DNA of 28,814 nt. It comes from a virus. The notes beneath the pieces were generated by a model. That model was not told the DNA's origin, searched no databases, and was given only the letters and a program-made list of their open reading frames with translations. Numbering within the stretch: position 1 is the first letter of the stretch; every line of letters begins with the position of its first letter. This document shows positions 17,163-24,562 of this stretch, in pieces. Location of the stretch: IMG/VR virus record IMGVR_UViG_3300047319_000981, positions 1-28,814 of that record, one strand, 5' to 3'. Both the position numbers and the translations under genes were made by a program.

Positions 17163-19678
17163 CCCAACCCGTACCCATCACACTACTGGACGGCACCCGC
17201 GGCACCGTCCCCGCCGACCAGCTTGAGGCCGCCCTCTCGTCTGGTGCCACCGTGGACGACGGTGCGCCGACCGCTGCCGCGGAGCCAGTCGCCGCACCTC
17301 CCCCGCCCGCGACCGGACCGCAGAAGCTCATCGGCCCCGATGGGCTGCCGTACACCGTTCCGCTTGAAAGCGTGCCTACGGCGCTCCAGAACGGCTGGAA
17401 GCAGCCCGCCGCCATCGAGCAAGAGAAGACCGACTACCTGAAGCAGCGCGTGGAGGACCGCGTTGCCACCAAGGAGGGCGAGCGCGGCTGGGGCGCGTGG
17501 CACCGATTCGGCAACGAGGCACTGGGGGGCATCCCGGACCTGGTCGACACCTACGAAAACAACAAGTCCCTGGCGGGCCAGGAAGAGAACGCGGTTGAGG
17601 GCGCCGCGGAGGAACGGTTCAAAGGCGACCACAAGGCCGAGGTCTACACCGAAAGGGCTGCGGGCTTTGCCGCATCGCTGGCGCTCACCAAGGGCATCGG
17701 CACCGCTGGCAGACTCGCAGAGTCGGCGGTTCTTCGTGGTGCAGAAGAGACGCTGGCCCGCAAGATTGCCGCCAGCGCCGTCAAGGTTGCCGCGGAGGGA
17801 CTTCTCTACTCCACGCCCCAGGCCGCGGTGGAAGCGGCCTATGGCGACCACGAGCGCGCGGCAGAAACCGCGCTGTGGGGCATGGGTCTCGGTGGCGCGC
17901 TGGGTGCCGCCGGCGCGGTTGCTGGTGTCGGGGCAAAGGCGGCATCGCGGGCCGCTGGGGAAGCGCTGGCCGCTGGCGGTGAGGCGGTCGAGTCAGGCAG
18001 GGCAAAGCTGGCGGACGTCCTGGCGCACCGGCAAGCCGACGGCGTAACCATTTTAGACAACGTCTCCAGGAATGTCCTGGGTATCACCGACAAGCAGGCG
18101 CAGAGACTCGGCCCCGAGCGCCTTGCTCGCATCGTGGAGCATGCCAACGAGGAGGGGATTCTTTCCGCAAATCCACAGAAGCGCGCGGCAATGGTGGAGG
18201 CCATCCTCAAAGACTCCGGCGCTAAGATTGGCGACCACCTGGAGCAGCTCGACGGCTTGCTTGAAAAAGAGAAGTTCCACGGCATGGGCCCCATGGCGTC
18301 CGATGTGGCCGCTGACTTTCGAAATGCAACGTCCGGCAAGTTCCCGGAGCTCGGTACGGAAATCCATGCGCCGAACATGGCGTACATGGAGATGCTGGAC
18401 CGCACGATTCGTGGCGCTGGCGAGAAACCATCTTTCGAGGCGCTCCATGGCGTGCGCAAGGCTATCCGGGATGAGGGCAAGGCGTACATCTCGAAGAGCG
18501 TCAAGGCGGAGCTGGCCAAGCTCGCTGACGTTACCATCAAGAAGCACCTGGAGGACGCCGCACAGCGCATCTACGAGAACGGCGGCCTGAGGGAACAATT
18601 TGCCGACTACCTAGCGCAGAAAGAGCGCTACGAGATGGCCAGCCAGCTCGCGCAGAATATCAACCCATTCAAAGGAACCGGCCGCATCTCGCCAGGCATT
18701 GGCTCATTGGGTCTCGGGACCATGGGCAATATCGGCCTGGCGCTCGCCGGGCACCCCGTGGTCGCTGGGCTCAACATTGCCCGCGAGCACGCCATGAAGG
18801 CGTTTCTGTCTAACAAGTGGGGCCTGTTCGGCAAGTCAGTCTCCTTCCTTCGCGGCGTAGCCAAGGACCCAGCCACCGCGCCATTTATCGGTGGATTCAT
18901 GGCCAAGGAGGGCGCTGCCGCACTGACGTCGCACATCGACGCGCTGCCTAGCGTTCTGTCTGGCGCAACCAAGGTTGCAGGCCATACCGCCAGCGACGTC
19001 GTCTCGGACATCATTGGCGACACGACGGGGCTCAGTAAGGCGCAGCAGTACGACAGGCTGGTAGCTGTCATAACTCACGCCCAGGCGGATGCCGGCGCGA
19101 CTGCCAGCCGCGTTGGGCACGTAGCTGGCGCGTTCACCGGCACCAATGTGCAGCTGGCGGGCCTGGTGGCGGAGAAGAAGCTCAACGCCATCGCTTACCT
19201 GCAGTCACAGATTCCCAAAGACCCCACCACGCCGCGCGCATTCCAGCATGCGGAGTGGAAGGCCTCGCAGCAGCAGCAGCGAGAGTACCTGGCCAAGGCG
19301 ACGATCGTCGCTAACCCCATGACGGTGTGGAAGCACTATCAGGAGGGCAAGCTGACCAGGATTGACAAGGACACGCTTACGGCCGTCTACCCCGTCATCT
19401 ACCAGGAGATGGTCGCGAAAATCGTGGCCACCGCCTACAGCCCCAAGGCCCCGAAGCTCACCCGGGACCAGCGCATGCAGCTGTCCACCTTCACCGGCAT
19501 GCCGATGGACGGGAGTCTCAAAAACATCACCGAAATCCAGCAGGCCCTCCAGCAGCCGGCCGGGGGGCAGCAACCGCAGGGTGGGGGTGGCCCGCAGCCG
19601 TCCTCGCGCCCCCGGCTAAAGGCCCCGGGCCTGGGAACCGACACGCAACGACGCACAAGTGGAGGCGCCGTACAGTAG
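17159..19678 (+). CDS. Very large internal virion (ejection) protein
   Basis: This 839-aa protein is coupled by an ATGA overlap. Two similar N-terminal segments (residues 7-32 and 57-81; shared pattern LxxPDG/DG..xTVPxxxxxxALxxG) are spaced 50 residues apart. A helical body follows, with two Gly/Ala-rich hydrophobic stretches (about 240-275 and 512-540) that could be membrane segments. Its C-terminus is Gln/Pro-rich. The size, position at the end of the late block and amphipathic helices suit the largest internal/ejection protein of a podovirus. No lytic transglycosylase motif is evident, although these proteins often carry one. The gene is intact. Confidence 0.6.
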   Translation: MTQPVPITLLDGTRGTVPADQLEAALSSGATVDDGAPTAAAEPVAAPPPPATGPQKLIGPDGLPYTVPLESVPTALQNGWKQPAAIEQEKTDYLKQRVEDRVATKEGERGWGAWHRFGNEALGGIPDLVDTYENNKSLAGQEENAVEGAAEERFKGDHKAEVYTERAAGFAASLALTKGIGTAGRLAESAVLRGAEETLARKIAASAVKVAAEGLLYSTPQAAVEAAYGDHERAAETALWGMGLGGALGAAGAVAGVGAKAASRAAGEALAAGGEAVESGRAKLADVLAHRQADGVTILDNVSRNVLGITDKQAQRLGPERLARIVEHANEEGILSANPQKRAAMVEAILKDSGAKIGDHLEQLDGLLEKEKFHGMGPMASDVAADFRNATSGKFPELGTEIHAPNMAYMEMLDRTIRGAGEKPSFEALHGVRKAIRDEGKAYISKSVKAELAKLADVTIKKHLEDAAQRIYENGGLREQFADYLAQKERYEMASQLAQNINPFKGTGRISPGIGSLGLGTMGNIGLALAGHPVVAGLNIAREHAMKAFLSNKWGLFGKSVSFLRGVAKDPATAPFIGGFMAKEGAAALTSHIDALPSVLSGATKVAGHTASDVVSDIIGDTTGLSKAQQYDRLVAVITHAQADAGATASRVGHVAGAFTGTNVQLAGLVAEKKLNAIAYLQSQIPKDPTTPRAFQHAEWKASQQQQREYLAKATIVANPMTVWKHYQEGKLTRIDKDTLTAVYPVIYQEMVAKIVATAYSPKAPKLTRDQRMQLSTFTGMPMDGSLKNITEIQQALQQPAGGQQPQGGGGPQPSSRPRLKAPGLGTDTQRRTSGGAVQ

Positions 19679-19780
19679 TGCTACGCTCATAACGTCGCGC
19701 GCAATTGAGATCTGGCGCCGTCGAAAAACCGAGAATCCTGCCCGCAAATCGCGGGGAGGTAGAAGACCCGGGAGTTCGCC

Positions 19781-20284
19781 ATGTCCAGATCCACGATTCG
19801 CAACAGGCTCACACTCGACAGCAATGAACAGCCCGTCCAGACGGGCTCCTGGTTCAGCGCACCCATCAACATCGATGAGCACCGCCGCCTAAGTATCTCG
19901 GGCGGCATCACCTCCGCCACCGGGACCCAAACCGGGACGGCCTATCCAGACTGCGGATCGTACACGGGCACCCTTGTCGTCCAGGGAACTGATGAGCTGG
20001 CGCAGTACAGCATCCCCTCGGGGGCGCCGTTCGCCGGTACCCGTTCGCCGGGGACCGCAAACGCGTCGGGTGCCATGTTCTGGCAGACCATCCCCAGCGG
20101 GACGTATGCCGTAACGAAGGCCACGCAGGTCTTCGCGCTGAATTTCACCGACGTGGGGTTCGCCTATGTCCGGGTGGGGTTCAACGTGACGGGCGGCATT
20201 ACCGGAGCATGGGCCCCGAGCGCCACTGGCTGCCTCGGCGGCTCGGGGACTTGGAACGTCTTCCTGACGGCGAAGAACACGTGA
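19781..20284 (+). CDS. Beta-rich virion-type protein before the lysis genes
   Basis: This 167-aa protein is made of short beta strands with Gly/Ser/Thr-rich loops (RRLSISGGITSATGTQTGTA, YSIPSGAPFAGTRSPG, ALNFTDVGFAYVRVGFNVTG). A GGGGAGG-type sequence stands about 20 bases before the ATG. It looks like a small capsid or tail surface protein. No catalytic motif or family is recognised. The 100-base gap before it contains a short GC hairpin (CCCGC-aaatc-GCGGG, 19741-19755) and no other gene. The first lysis-cassette gene starts four bases after its stop. Confidence 0.6.
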   Translation: MSRSTIRNRLTLDSNEQPVQTGSWFSAPINIDEHRRLSISGGITSATGTQTGTAYPDCGSYTGTLVVQGTDELAQYSIPSGAPFAGTRSPGTANASGAMFWQTIPSGTYAVTKATQVFALNFTDVGFAYVRVGFNVTGGITGAWAPSATGCLGGSGTWNVFLTAKNT

Positions 20285-20287
20285 GCC

Positions 20288-20674
20288 ATGCCCGTCGCGG
20301 AAGTCATCGCGCTGGTGTCGCTCTCCGTCACGCTGCTCTGCAGCGTCGTGGCGATGCTCGCGTACATGTACCGGGTGGGCTCACTCGTCGCGACGCTCAC
20401 CGCGAGCATTGCCGAGGTCCGCAAGTGGGGTGACCGCGTGGAGCTCGTGCCCATCTTGGTGAAGGGGCAAGAGAACCTCGAAGCCGCCGTCGCGGACATG
20501 TCGCGCAAACTGAGTGAGTTCCCGCGAATGCGGGAGCGCCTCGACAGCATCTCCGAGGATGTGCGCGACGCGGAGCTACCGAAGATGCAGGCGCGCCTCG
20601 CCGTCATTGAAAAGGTCCACAGCACGCGCAGCATGCCTGCCGTGCGTCTGCCGCGGGAGGAGCCTGGCAAATGA
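20288..20674 (+). CDS. Single-TM coiled-coil protein of the lysis cassette
   Basis: This is a 128-aa protein. Residues 5-28 form one transmembrane helix (EVIALVSLSVTLLCSVVAML), followed by a charged helix predicted to be a coiled coil (VRKWGDRVELVPILVKGQEN, then MRERLDSISEDVRDAELPKM) and a short Pro/Arg tail. This is the layout expected of an inner-membrane spanin or of a phage membrane protein with a periplasmic coiled coil. It lies immediately before holin and endolysin, and its stop overlaps the holin ATG. The spanin assignment is an inference from topology and neighbours. Confidence 0.55.
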   Translation: MPVAEVIALVSLSVTLLCSVVAMLAYMYRVGSLVATLTASIAEVRKWGDRVELVPILVKGQENLEAAVADMSRKLSEFPRMRERLDSISEDVRDAELPKMQARLAVIEKVHSTRSMPAVRLPREEPGK

Positions 20675-20856
20675 GATTCCAGTGGCCCTGGGTCGCTTTG
20701 GTGGCCGTCCTGACCGGCGCGGCCGTCCTCGTTGTGGTGATGCCGCAGCCACCGCCGGAGATGCGGGCCGCCGCGGTGGGGCTGTTCGTGGCCATCGCCG
20801 GCATGGCGCCGGCCTGGGTCAAGAAACTTGAGGAGAAGGAGAAGCCTGATGCGTGA
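20671..20856 (+). CDS. Holin (two transmembrane segments)
   Basis: This 61-aa protein has two hydrophobic segments (WPWVALVAVLTGAAVLVVVM and AAAVGLFVAIAGMAPAWV) linked by a short Pro-rich loop (PQPPPEMR). It ends with a charged tail (KKLEEKEKPDA). This is the classic class II holin plan: small, two TM helices and a basic/charged C-terminus. It would form inner-membrane lesions that release the endolysin. It starts at an ATGA overlap, and its end overlaps the next gene by eight bases. Confidence 0.75.
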   Translation: MRFQWPWVALVAVLTGAAVLVVVMPQPPPEMRAAAVGLFVAIAGMAPAWVKKLEEKEKPDA

Positions 20857-21076
20857 ATTCATCCTCTGGACGTTCTTCGCAGCGTTCGCACTGGGGGGCG
20901 CCCTCATGAGCCTGACCGACTGCGCCGCGGCAAAGAGCGACGTGGCGGAAGCTGGCTACCTCGGTGCCCAGCTGTCATGCGTCGACCGCTACACGACAGC
21001 CGCGACCATCGACGCGTGCCGCGCCGAAGTGCGCCGAGCCTGGGGCCGGCTGGACGGGGGAAGCGATGCCGAGTGA
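20849..21076 (+). CDS. Small exported Cys-containing lysis-cassette protein
   Basis: This 75-aa protein starts at 20849 inside the end of the holin gene. It has a hydrophobic signal-like N-terminus (ILWTFFAAFALGGALMSLTDC), then a polar region with two more Cys (AQLSCVDRYTTAATIDACRA) and a WGRLDGG tail. A cysteine after LTD is not a standard lipobox, because Asp stands at -1. An outer-membrane spanin is therefore possible but weak; a secreted disulfide-bonded protein is the alternative. The holin-endolysin context suggests a lysis role. Confidence 0.55.
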   Translation: MREFILWTFFAAFALGGALMSLTDCAAAKSDVAEAGYLGAQLSCVDRYTTAATIDACRAEVRRAWGRLDGGSDAE

Positions 21077-21290
21077 CATGGTGAGCGAGATGATCGAGGT
21101 GGCCGCCGCTCTCGAAGCGATTCGGGAGCGCGCCGCCGCGAAGGACTACGACGGGGCCGCCAAGCGCGCCATCGAGCTCGGGCTGGACCTGCTGCCCGCT
21201 GGCGAGCTCCGGGCCTACCTCGATGAGGCAGCGGCGGCGCGCGCGGACGCCATCGCCGATGCTGCCGAGCGAATCAAGGTCGCCCCGTGA
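21066..21290 (+). CDS. Small helical protein before the endolysin
   Basis: This 74-aa protein is almost all Ala/Glu/Arg-rich helix (IEVAAALEAIRERAAAKDYD, then AAKRAIELGLDLLP). The ATG at 21066 overlaps the upstream stop by 11 bases; a second in-frame ATG at 21078 is also possible. It has no TM segment or signal. Its place between an exported protein and the endolysin implies a lysis-cassette accessory, but the function is unknown. Confidence 0.55.
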   Translation: MPSDMVSEMIEVAAALEAIRERAAAKDYDGAAKRAIELGLDLLPAGELRAYLDEAAAARADAIADAAERIKVAP

Positions 21291-21916
21291 CCGCGTGGCA
21301 GCACTCCGCCGACTGGCTGGACGGCGACGTCCAGGCCTACGTGGACGGCTGCGTCCGCAACGCGATGCAGCCGCTCCATGGGCTCGCCTGCATGTTCAAC
21401 GAGTCGGGGGCGAGTTCCGATGCGCGTAACCCGCGCGACTTGTCCAAGCCTGCGGTAGCCGTGGGGCTCATCCAGTTCACCCATGCCTGGCTAGGCAAAG
21501 GCGTAAACCTGGACGACTTCCGCGCGAATGACACGGCGCATCAATTGCCGTTCGTCGAGCGCTTCTTTGCGTCGCACAAGGGCAAGCTCACAAGCGTGGA
21601 GCTCGTGTACCTCTCGATGTTCTTGCCCGCCTGGCTCGACAAGGCGCCCACGCTCGTCCAGCCGCTTTGCGCGCCGCAGGGGCCATACGCATGGGCGTAC
21701 CGGCCGAATGGCAGCCTCGACATGGGCGGCAAGGGGTGGATCTGCCTCCTGGACCTGCGCATGAAGGCGAACGCAGCGGCACGCGGGGCACGCTGGGACG
21801 AGCTCTCCGGGCGCGTCATCGCCGCCATGCAGGACCGGACCACCGAGCCGGAGCTGCCGACCTACGAGGAGTTTCCCGCGAACGACGATGGCGACGAGCC
21901 TCCGGAGGCCGCGTGA
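21287..21916 (+). CDS. Endolysin, lysozyme / transglycosylase-like
   Basis: This 209-aa protein starts at a GTG that overlaps the upstream TGA (GTGA). Residues 35-68 read CMFNESGASSDARNP...AVGLIQFTHAWLG. The acidic residue Glu39 in NESG, followed by GLIQF, matches the catalytic Glu and the downstream GLMQ/GLIQ motif of lysozyme-like glycan hydrolases and lytic transglycosylases. The C-terminal part (YLSMFLPAWLD, YRPNGSLDMGGKGWICLLDL) resembles the second half of many phage muralytic enzymes. It lacks a signal peptide, so release by the holin is expected. Assignment rests on motifs. Confidence 0.75.
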   Translation: MTAWQHSADWLDGDVQAYVDGCVRNAMQPLHGLACMFNESGASSDARNPRDLSKPAVAVGLIQFTHAWLGKGVNLDDFRANDTAHQLPFVERFFASHKGKLTSVELVYLSMFLPAWLDKAPTLVQPLCAPQGPYAWAYRPNGSLDMGGKGWICLLDLRMKANAAARGARWDELSGRVIAAMQDRTTEPELPTYEEFPANDDGDEPPEAA

Positions 21917-22026
21917 TTCCCGACGACGACCAGATCTACCGCTGGAGCCGCGCCGTCGAGGTCGGCGCCGTGTTCGTGCTGGGCTGGGTCTTCGGCGTCA
22001 TCGGCATGTGGCTCGTCACGCATTAG
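21913..22026 (+). CDS. Tiny single-TM membrane protein at the end of the lysis cassette
   Basis: This 37-aa frame begins with a GTG overlapping the endolysin stop and ends at a TAG (22024-22026). A polar start (VIPDDDQIYRWSRAVE) is followed by one transmembrane helix (VGAVFVLGWVFGVIGMWLV). Small TM peptides at this place can be antiholins, spanin-like or membrane-regulating factors. The coding evidence is the GTGA overlap and clear membrane composition. Its stop overlaps the stop of the convergent minus-strand gene. Confidence 0.5.
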   Translation: MIPDDDQIYRWSRAVEVGAVFVLGWVFGVIGMWLVTH

Positions 22027-22253
22027 CGACCAATCCTCGTTCTGCGAAGCGCCATCATGCAGGGCCGTGAGCACGACTCCTGCCGCCGGTCACGCGACCG
22101 GAACGATACGCCGCACTGCGGGCACTCCTTCTCATGCATGAACCTGGCGCGTCGAAAGGTGCGTGGCGCACTGCGGAAGCGAGGCTGAATCGGCATCGCA
22201 TCGCGCGCCACGTACTCGCCTCGGTAGCCCATGAGCGCAAGCGCCATGTTCAC
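22023..22253 (-). CDS. Small zinc-ribbon protein ending the leftward operon
   Basis: This 76-aa frame ends at the TAA at 22023. The C-terminal half has KECPQCGVSFRSRDRRQESCSRPC-type spacing, that is CxxC followed 13 residues later by CxxxC, a four-cysteine zinc ribbon, with a basic tail (MALRRTRIGR). The GTG at 22253 overlaps the exonuclease stop (GTGA); an ATG at 22247 is the alternative. Its role is unknown; nucleic-acid binding is plausible from its zinc ribbon and basic residues. It is convergent with the lysis cassette. Confidence 0.6.
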   Translation of the reverse strand: MNMALALMGYRGEYVARDAMPIQPRFRSAPRTFRRARFMHEKECPQCGVSFRSRDRRQESCSRPCMMALRRTRIGR

Positions 22254-23020
22254 GCGGCCACCTCTTCCCCGTCGATAAGTAGCGCGCCGGCGTCCTCCAC
22301 GACATCGAGGTCGACGGGGGACTGAACGTATCCGGGCCACTCGTTCACGGCCTCGCACTGGGCCACGCGCTCCATCCACAGCCGGATGAGCTTCCGGCCC
22401 TCCTCCAGTGCACGCGGCTTCACGTGGTGAACCACGATGTCGTACGGGGGTGCGGTTTCGACCGCGACGATCCACGCCTCGTTGACGAGGTGCCCGAGCG
22501 ACCTCGCCCCATCGAGGTACCAGGCAAGCTGCGCGTGGTAGCCCATGCTGAGCGCCTTGCGCCCGAAGAACGCCGGCTCGGCGTAGTTCGTGGTTTTCAG
22601 GTCCACGATGAACCCATCCCCGATGACGTCGATGGTCCCGCCGCACTTGCGGCCCATGGTGGTCCAGGAGCACCTTTTCTCGTGCAGGCCCCTGAGCAGC
22701 GGGGCCGCGTTCGGGTCGGCGTGCAGCTGGTGCGCGATGACGAGCGCCTCCGCGTGCTCATCCTCCGTCACAATCATCTTGCCGGCGTTGTCCTCCTTGA
22801 ACTTCTTCCACGCGTTCCCGGTGCGGCCACCCTCGTAGACCACGAACGGGTCGCCATTCTCGAGGGTCACGCTGTGCGTGAGCGAGCCAAAGAGCATGTC
22901 CGAGGACTGCTTCTTGGGGTGCTCGTACGCGGAGCGGAAATGCTTGGGGCTCTTACGAACCTCCTTGAGCTCGGACCAATGCAGCTCGGGGGGCGGGAAT
23001 GTGCGGTCGCGCTCGTTCAT
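22250..23020 (-). CDS. PD-(D/E)XK exonuclease (RecE/YqaJ-like phage recombination nuclease)
   Basis: This 256-aa protein shows the core of the PD-(D/E)XK nuclease fold. LFGSLTH (residues 43-49) matches the LGTxxH motif I. GTIDVIGDGFIVDLKTT follows, with Asp131, Asp140 and Lys142 as metal/catalytic residues, then YHAQLAWYL with Gln164. This order is the signature of phage-type 5'-3' double-strand exonucleases that make ssDNA for annealing. It follows a gene for a probable single-strand partner by an ATGA overlap. It is in the repressor-controlled leftward operon, typical for a phage recombination system. Confidence 0.8.
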   Translation of the reverse strand: MNERDRTFPPPELHWSELKEVRKSPKHFRSAYEHPKKQSSDMLFGSLTHSVTLENGDPFVVYEGGRTGNAWKKFKEDNAGKMIVTEDEHAEALVIAHQLHADPNAAPLLRGLHEKRCSWTTMGRKCGGTIDVIGDGFIVDLKTTNYAEPAFFGRKALSMGYHAQLAWYLDGARSLGHLVNEAWIVAVETAPPYDIVVHHVKPRALEEGRKLIRLWMERVAQCEAVNEWPGYVQSPVDLDVVEDAGALLIDGEEVAA

Positions 23021-23466
23021 TGGGTGGGCTCCTCGGGGTGGTTTCCATTTGCCTGGACGAGCGCACTTGCCTCGCCTGCGCTCTGCTTTGCGCGCATCTC
23101 GTGGTCGACGGGTTGGCTCTTGAGCGACTGCCCCCGGCCCTTGGGGACGGTTGGCCGCACGCGGATGGCCTCGACCATCTCAGCTCCGAACGTTGTTTGG
23201 GTCGGGTAGATGGTGATCCGCTCGCCGACCCACTTCTCCGTGTCGTTCCCATAGAGCGACGCGATTGTCTTGGCGTTCGTCTTGTTGAGCGCGAAGCCCT
23301 TCTCGGTCTGCTCGAAATACACGACGGGCTTCTTCGAGTGACGCCCACCCGGCGCGGTGAGCGTGGCCGCTACGACGCGCGAGATGCGCACGGTGACGTC
23401 CTTACCAACGAGGTCCCACGCCCCGATGTAGAGGCGGTCGAACATGCTGCGATAGTCGGTTGCCAT
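23017..23466 (-). CDS. Conserved phage protein coupled to the exonuclease, possible ssDNA partner
   Basis: This 149-aa protein has a conserved-looking N-terminal domain with a mixed alpha/beta pattern (RLYIGAWDLVGKDVTVRISR, KPVVYFEQTEKGFALNKTNA, ITIYPTQTTFGAEMVEAIRV) and a disordered acidic C-terminus. The pattern (GKDVTVxIsrV...KPVvYFe.TxKGfaLNKTNAkTI) is familiar from phage gene clusters beside recombination nucleases. Its function is not established by what I can see. Candidates are an ssDNA-binding or annealing accessory. It overlaps the exonuclease ATG by four bases. Confidence 0.65.
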   Translation of the reverse strand: MATDYRSMFDRLYIGAWDLVGKDVTVRISRVVAATLTAPGGRHSKKPVVYFEQTEKGFALNKTNAKTIASLYGNDTEKWVGERITIYPTQTTFGAEMVEAIRVRPTVPKGRGQSLKSQPVDHEMRAKQSAGEASALVQANGNHPEEPTQ

Positions 23467-23468
23467 GG

Positions 23469-23798
23469 CTAGTCCTCCTCCGACATGTGCAAGAGCGCCC
23501 CGAGACCGGCCGCCTTCTGCGCCTCGACAGGCCCCAGGAGGCCGCCACGCTCATGCCAGCGCAGTAGCGCCGCATCGTCGCCACGGCACGGCGAGGGGGC
23601 GTCGTTGTAGAGAAACAGCGCCCATGAGCGCATCGCGGCCGAGTTGTCCGCGTCTGCCGCAGCGAACGCGCCGAGCAGGTCATTCTTCAGCACGGCGCGC
23701 AGGAACGAACCGAGGAGCGCCGGATGTGGCAAGCCGCGCTCGATCCAAAGCCGCATTGCATCGCGCATGTGCGCCGGCAGCCGCTCTAGGCCCCGCAT
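23469..23798 (-). CDS. Conserved phage hypothetical (leftward operon)
   Basis: This 109-aa protein starts at a TGATG overlap with the upstream stop and ends two bases before the next ATG. The pattern RxGLPHPALLGSFLRAVLKNDLLGAFAAADxDNSAAMRSWALFLYNDAPSP is a widely recurring phage/prophage motif of unknown function (xPxGxFLxAVLxNDLxxAxxxADxxN...FLYNxAP). It is nearly all helical and has no enzymatic residues that I can assign. Its position in the early operon suggests a role in replication/recombination or host takeover. Confidence 0.7.
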   Translation of the reverse strand: MRGLERLPAHMRDAMRLWIERGLPHPALLGSFLRAVLKNDLLGAFAAADADNSAAMRSWALFLYNDAPSPCRGDDAALLRWHERGGLLGPVEAQKAAGLGALLHMSEED

Positions 23799-24094
23799 CA
23801 CGCGGCCCCTTTCTGGTCGAGCAAAGCGCCAAGCGTCGGGGCGCCCCAGATCGCGCCGCGCACGTACCCGTCGGTGCGCCAGAACATGACAGCGTGCTCC
23901 CGGCCATCGACGACGCACACGATCCGCTCGTGACCATCACCGAGACCACAGACCTGCACGACCCGCAGTGCGCGACCATCGCCGGTCGGGTCCGGGACGA
24001 TGTCGCCGATGGTGATGACGCGACCCGCCCAGCTGCATCGGGGGCATGGCGCGGGACGCAACGCCCCGCACGTGGCGCAGCGGACGGCGCTCAT
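23798..24094 (-). CDS. Small zinc-ribbon protein (leftward operon)
   Basis: This 98-aa protein carries Cys6-x2-Cys9 and Cys17-x2-Cys20 at the N-terminus, a compact four-cysteine zinc ribbon. A beta-rich domain follows (RVITIGDIVPDPTGDGRALRV, HAVMFWRTDGYVRGAIWG). It is coupled at both ends (ATGA upstream, TGATG downstream). Function is unknown; regulation or nucleic-acid binding is a guess from the ribbon. Confidence 0.6.
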   Translation of the reverse strand: MSAVRCATCGALRPAPCPRCSWAGRVITIGDIVPDPTGDGRALRVVQVCGLGDGHERIVCVVDGREHAVMFWRTDGYVRGAIWGAPTLGALLDQKGAA

Positions 24095-24198
24095 CGATTC
24101 GGCCTCCGGCTCGCGTAGCGGTGCGAGCGGTCACGGCCGTTGCTGTTGGCGGGCCGGATGGCCGCGACGGGGACCAGGAGCAGCGTCGTTGCGTTCAT
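24091..24198 (-). CDS. Tiny first gene of the leftward early operon
   Basis: This 35-aa frame (begins MNATTLLLVPVAAIRPANSN, then a basic tail GRDRSHRYASRRPNR) ends in an ATGA overlap with the zinc-ribbon gene. Its ATG is placed exactly 6 nt after the -10 hexamer of the early promoter and no Shine-Dalgarno is present, so it is a candidate leaderless leader peptide or small protein. The hydrophobic start with a basic end might make it membrane-active, but it may only couple translation of the operon. Function unknown. Confidence 0.5.
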   Translation of the reverse strand: MNATTLLLVPVAAIRPANSNGRDRSHRYASRRPNR

Positions 24199-24204
24199 GA
24201 GATA

Positions 24205-24233
24205 GTGATAGCGATCGCAATCACAGTCGTCAA
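24205..24233 (-). promoter_or_regulatory. Leftward early promoter with repressor operator
   Basis: Read on the minus strand: TTGACG (24233-24228), a 17-base spacer, TATCAC (24210-24205), 6 bases, then the ATG at 24198. The -35 matches 5 of 6 consensus bases and the -10 4 of 6. The 20-bp operator GTGATTGCGATCGCTATCAC (24224-24205) covers the last 14 spacer bases and the entire -10. It is a near-perfect palindrome with one mismatched base pair. The same motif (17 of 20) lies in the rightward promoter, so one repressor probably controls both. Confidence 0.75.
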
Positions 24234-24274
24234 GAAGAAATCGATAGGCACCCCAATCGGTGGCTACGGGCCTT

Positions 24275-24562
24275 TCACTTGCACCGAATAAGCATGTGGC
24301 CGTTGTACGTGGGCGTAACGACCGTGGTGCTCGCCCAACGGTTGGAATTGGTGGAGACGGACGTGCCCGAGTGCCCGCCCTGGTCCGCGACCTCGTAGCC
24401 GTGGGGGCACCTGTCTGCGGCCTCCTCGTAGCAGTTCGATTGGCTGCGTCGACACTCGACGGAGTACCAGTGCATGGTGCCGTCCGGGCCTCGGATCTGC
24501 TCCGAAGAGGCCGGCTCGCATGCGGCGGTCACCATGACGAACAGGGCGGCAATTCGTCTCAT
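24275..24562 (-). CDS. Lysogenic lipoprotein, candidate superinfection-exclusion factor
   Basis: This 95-aa protein has a basic start, a short hydrophobic segment and a VTAAC lipobox-like cleavage site at residues 11-15. The mature part has four further Cys (VEC, SNC, DRC, IRC), so two disulfides are possible, and a glycine-rich loop (GGHSGTSVSTNSN). It begins at an ATGA overlap with the repressor stop and so is co-expressed with the repressor in a lysogen. That arrangement is characteristic of lysogenic conversion genes. Exclusion of related phages is inferred from context. Lipoproteins of bacterial origin with similar CxxxxxNCYEEA patterns exist, so a host-derived gene is also possible. Confidence 0.7.
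   Translation of the reverse strand: MRRIAALFVMVTAACEPASSEQIRGPDGTMHWYSVECRRSQSNCYEEAADRCPHGYEVADQGGHSGTSVSTNSNRWASTTVVTPTYNGHMLIRCK

Noticed and set aside
22424-23209. 261-aa plus-strand open frame across the exonuclease
   Set aside because: It runs antisense to the exonuclease with its visible catalytic motifs and has no domain of its own.
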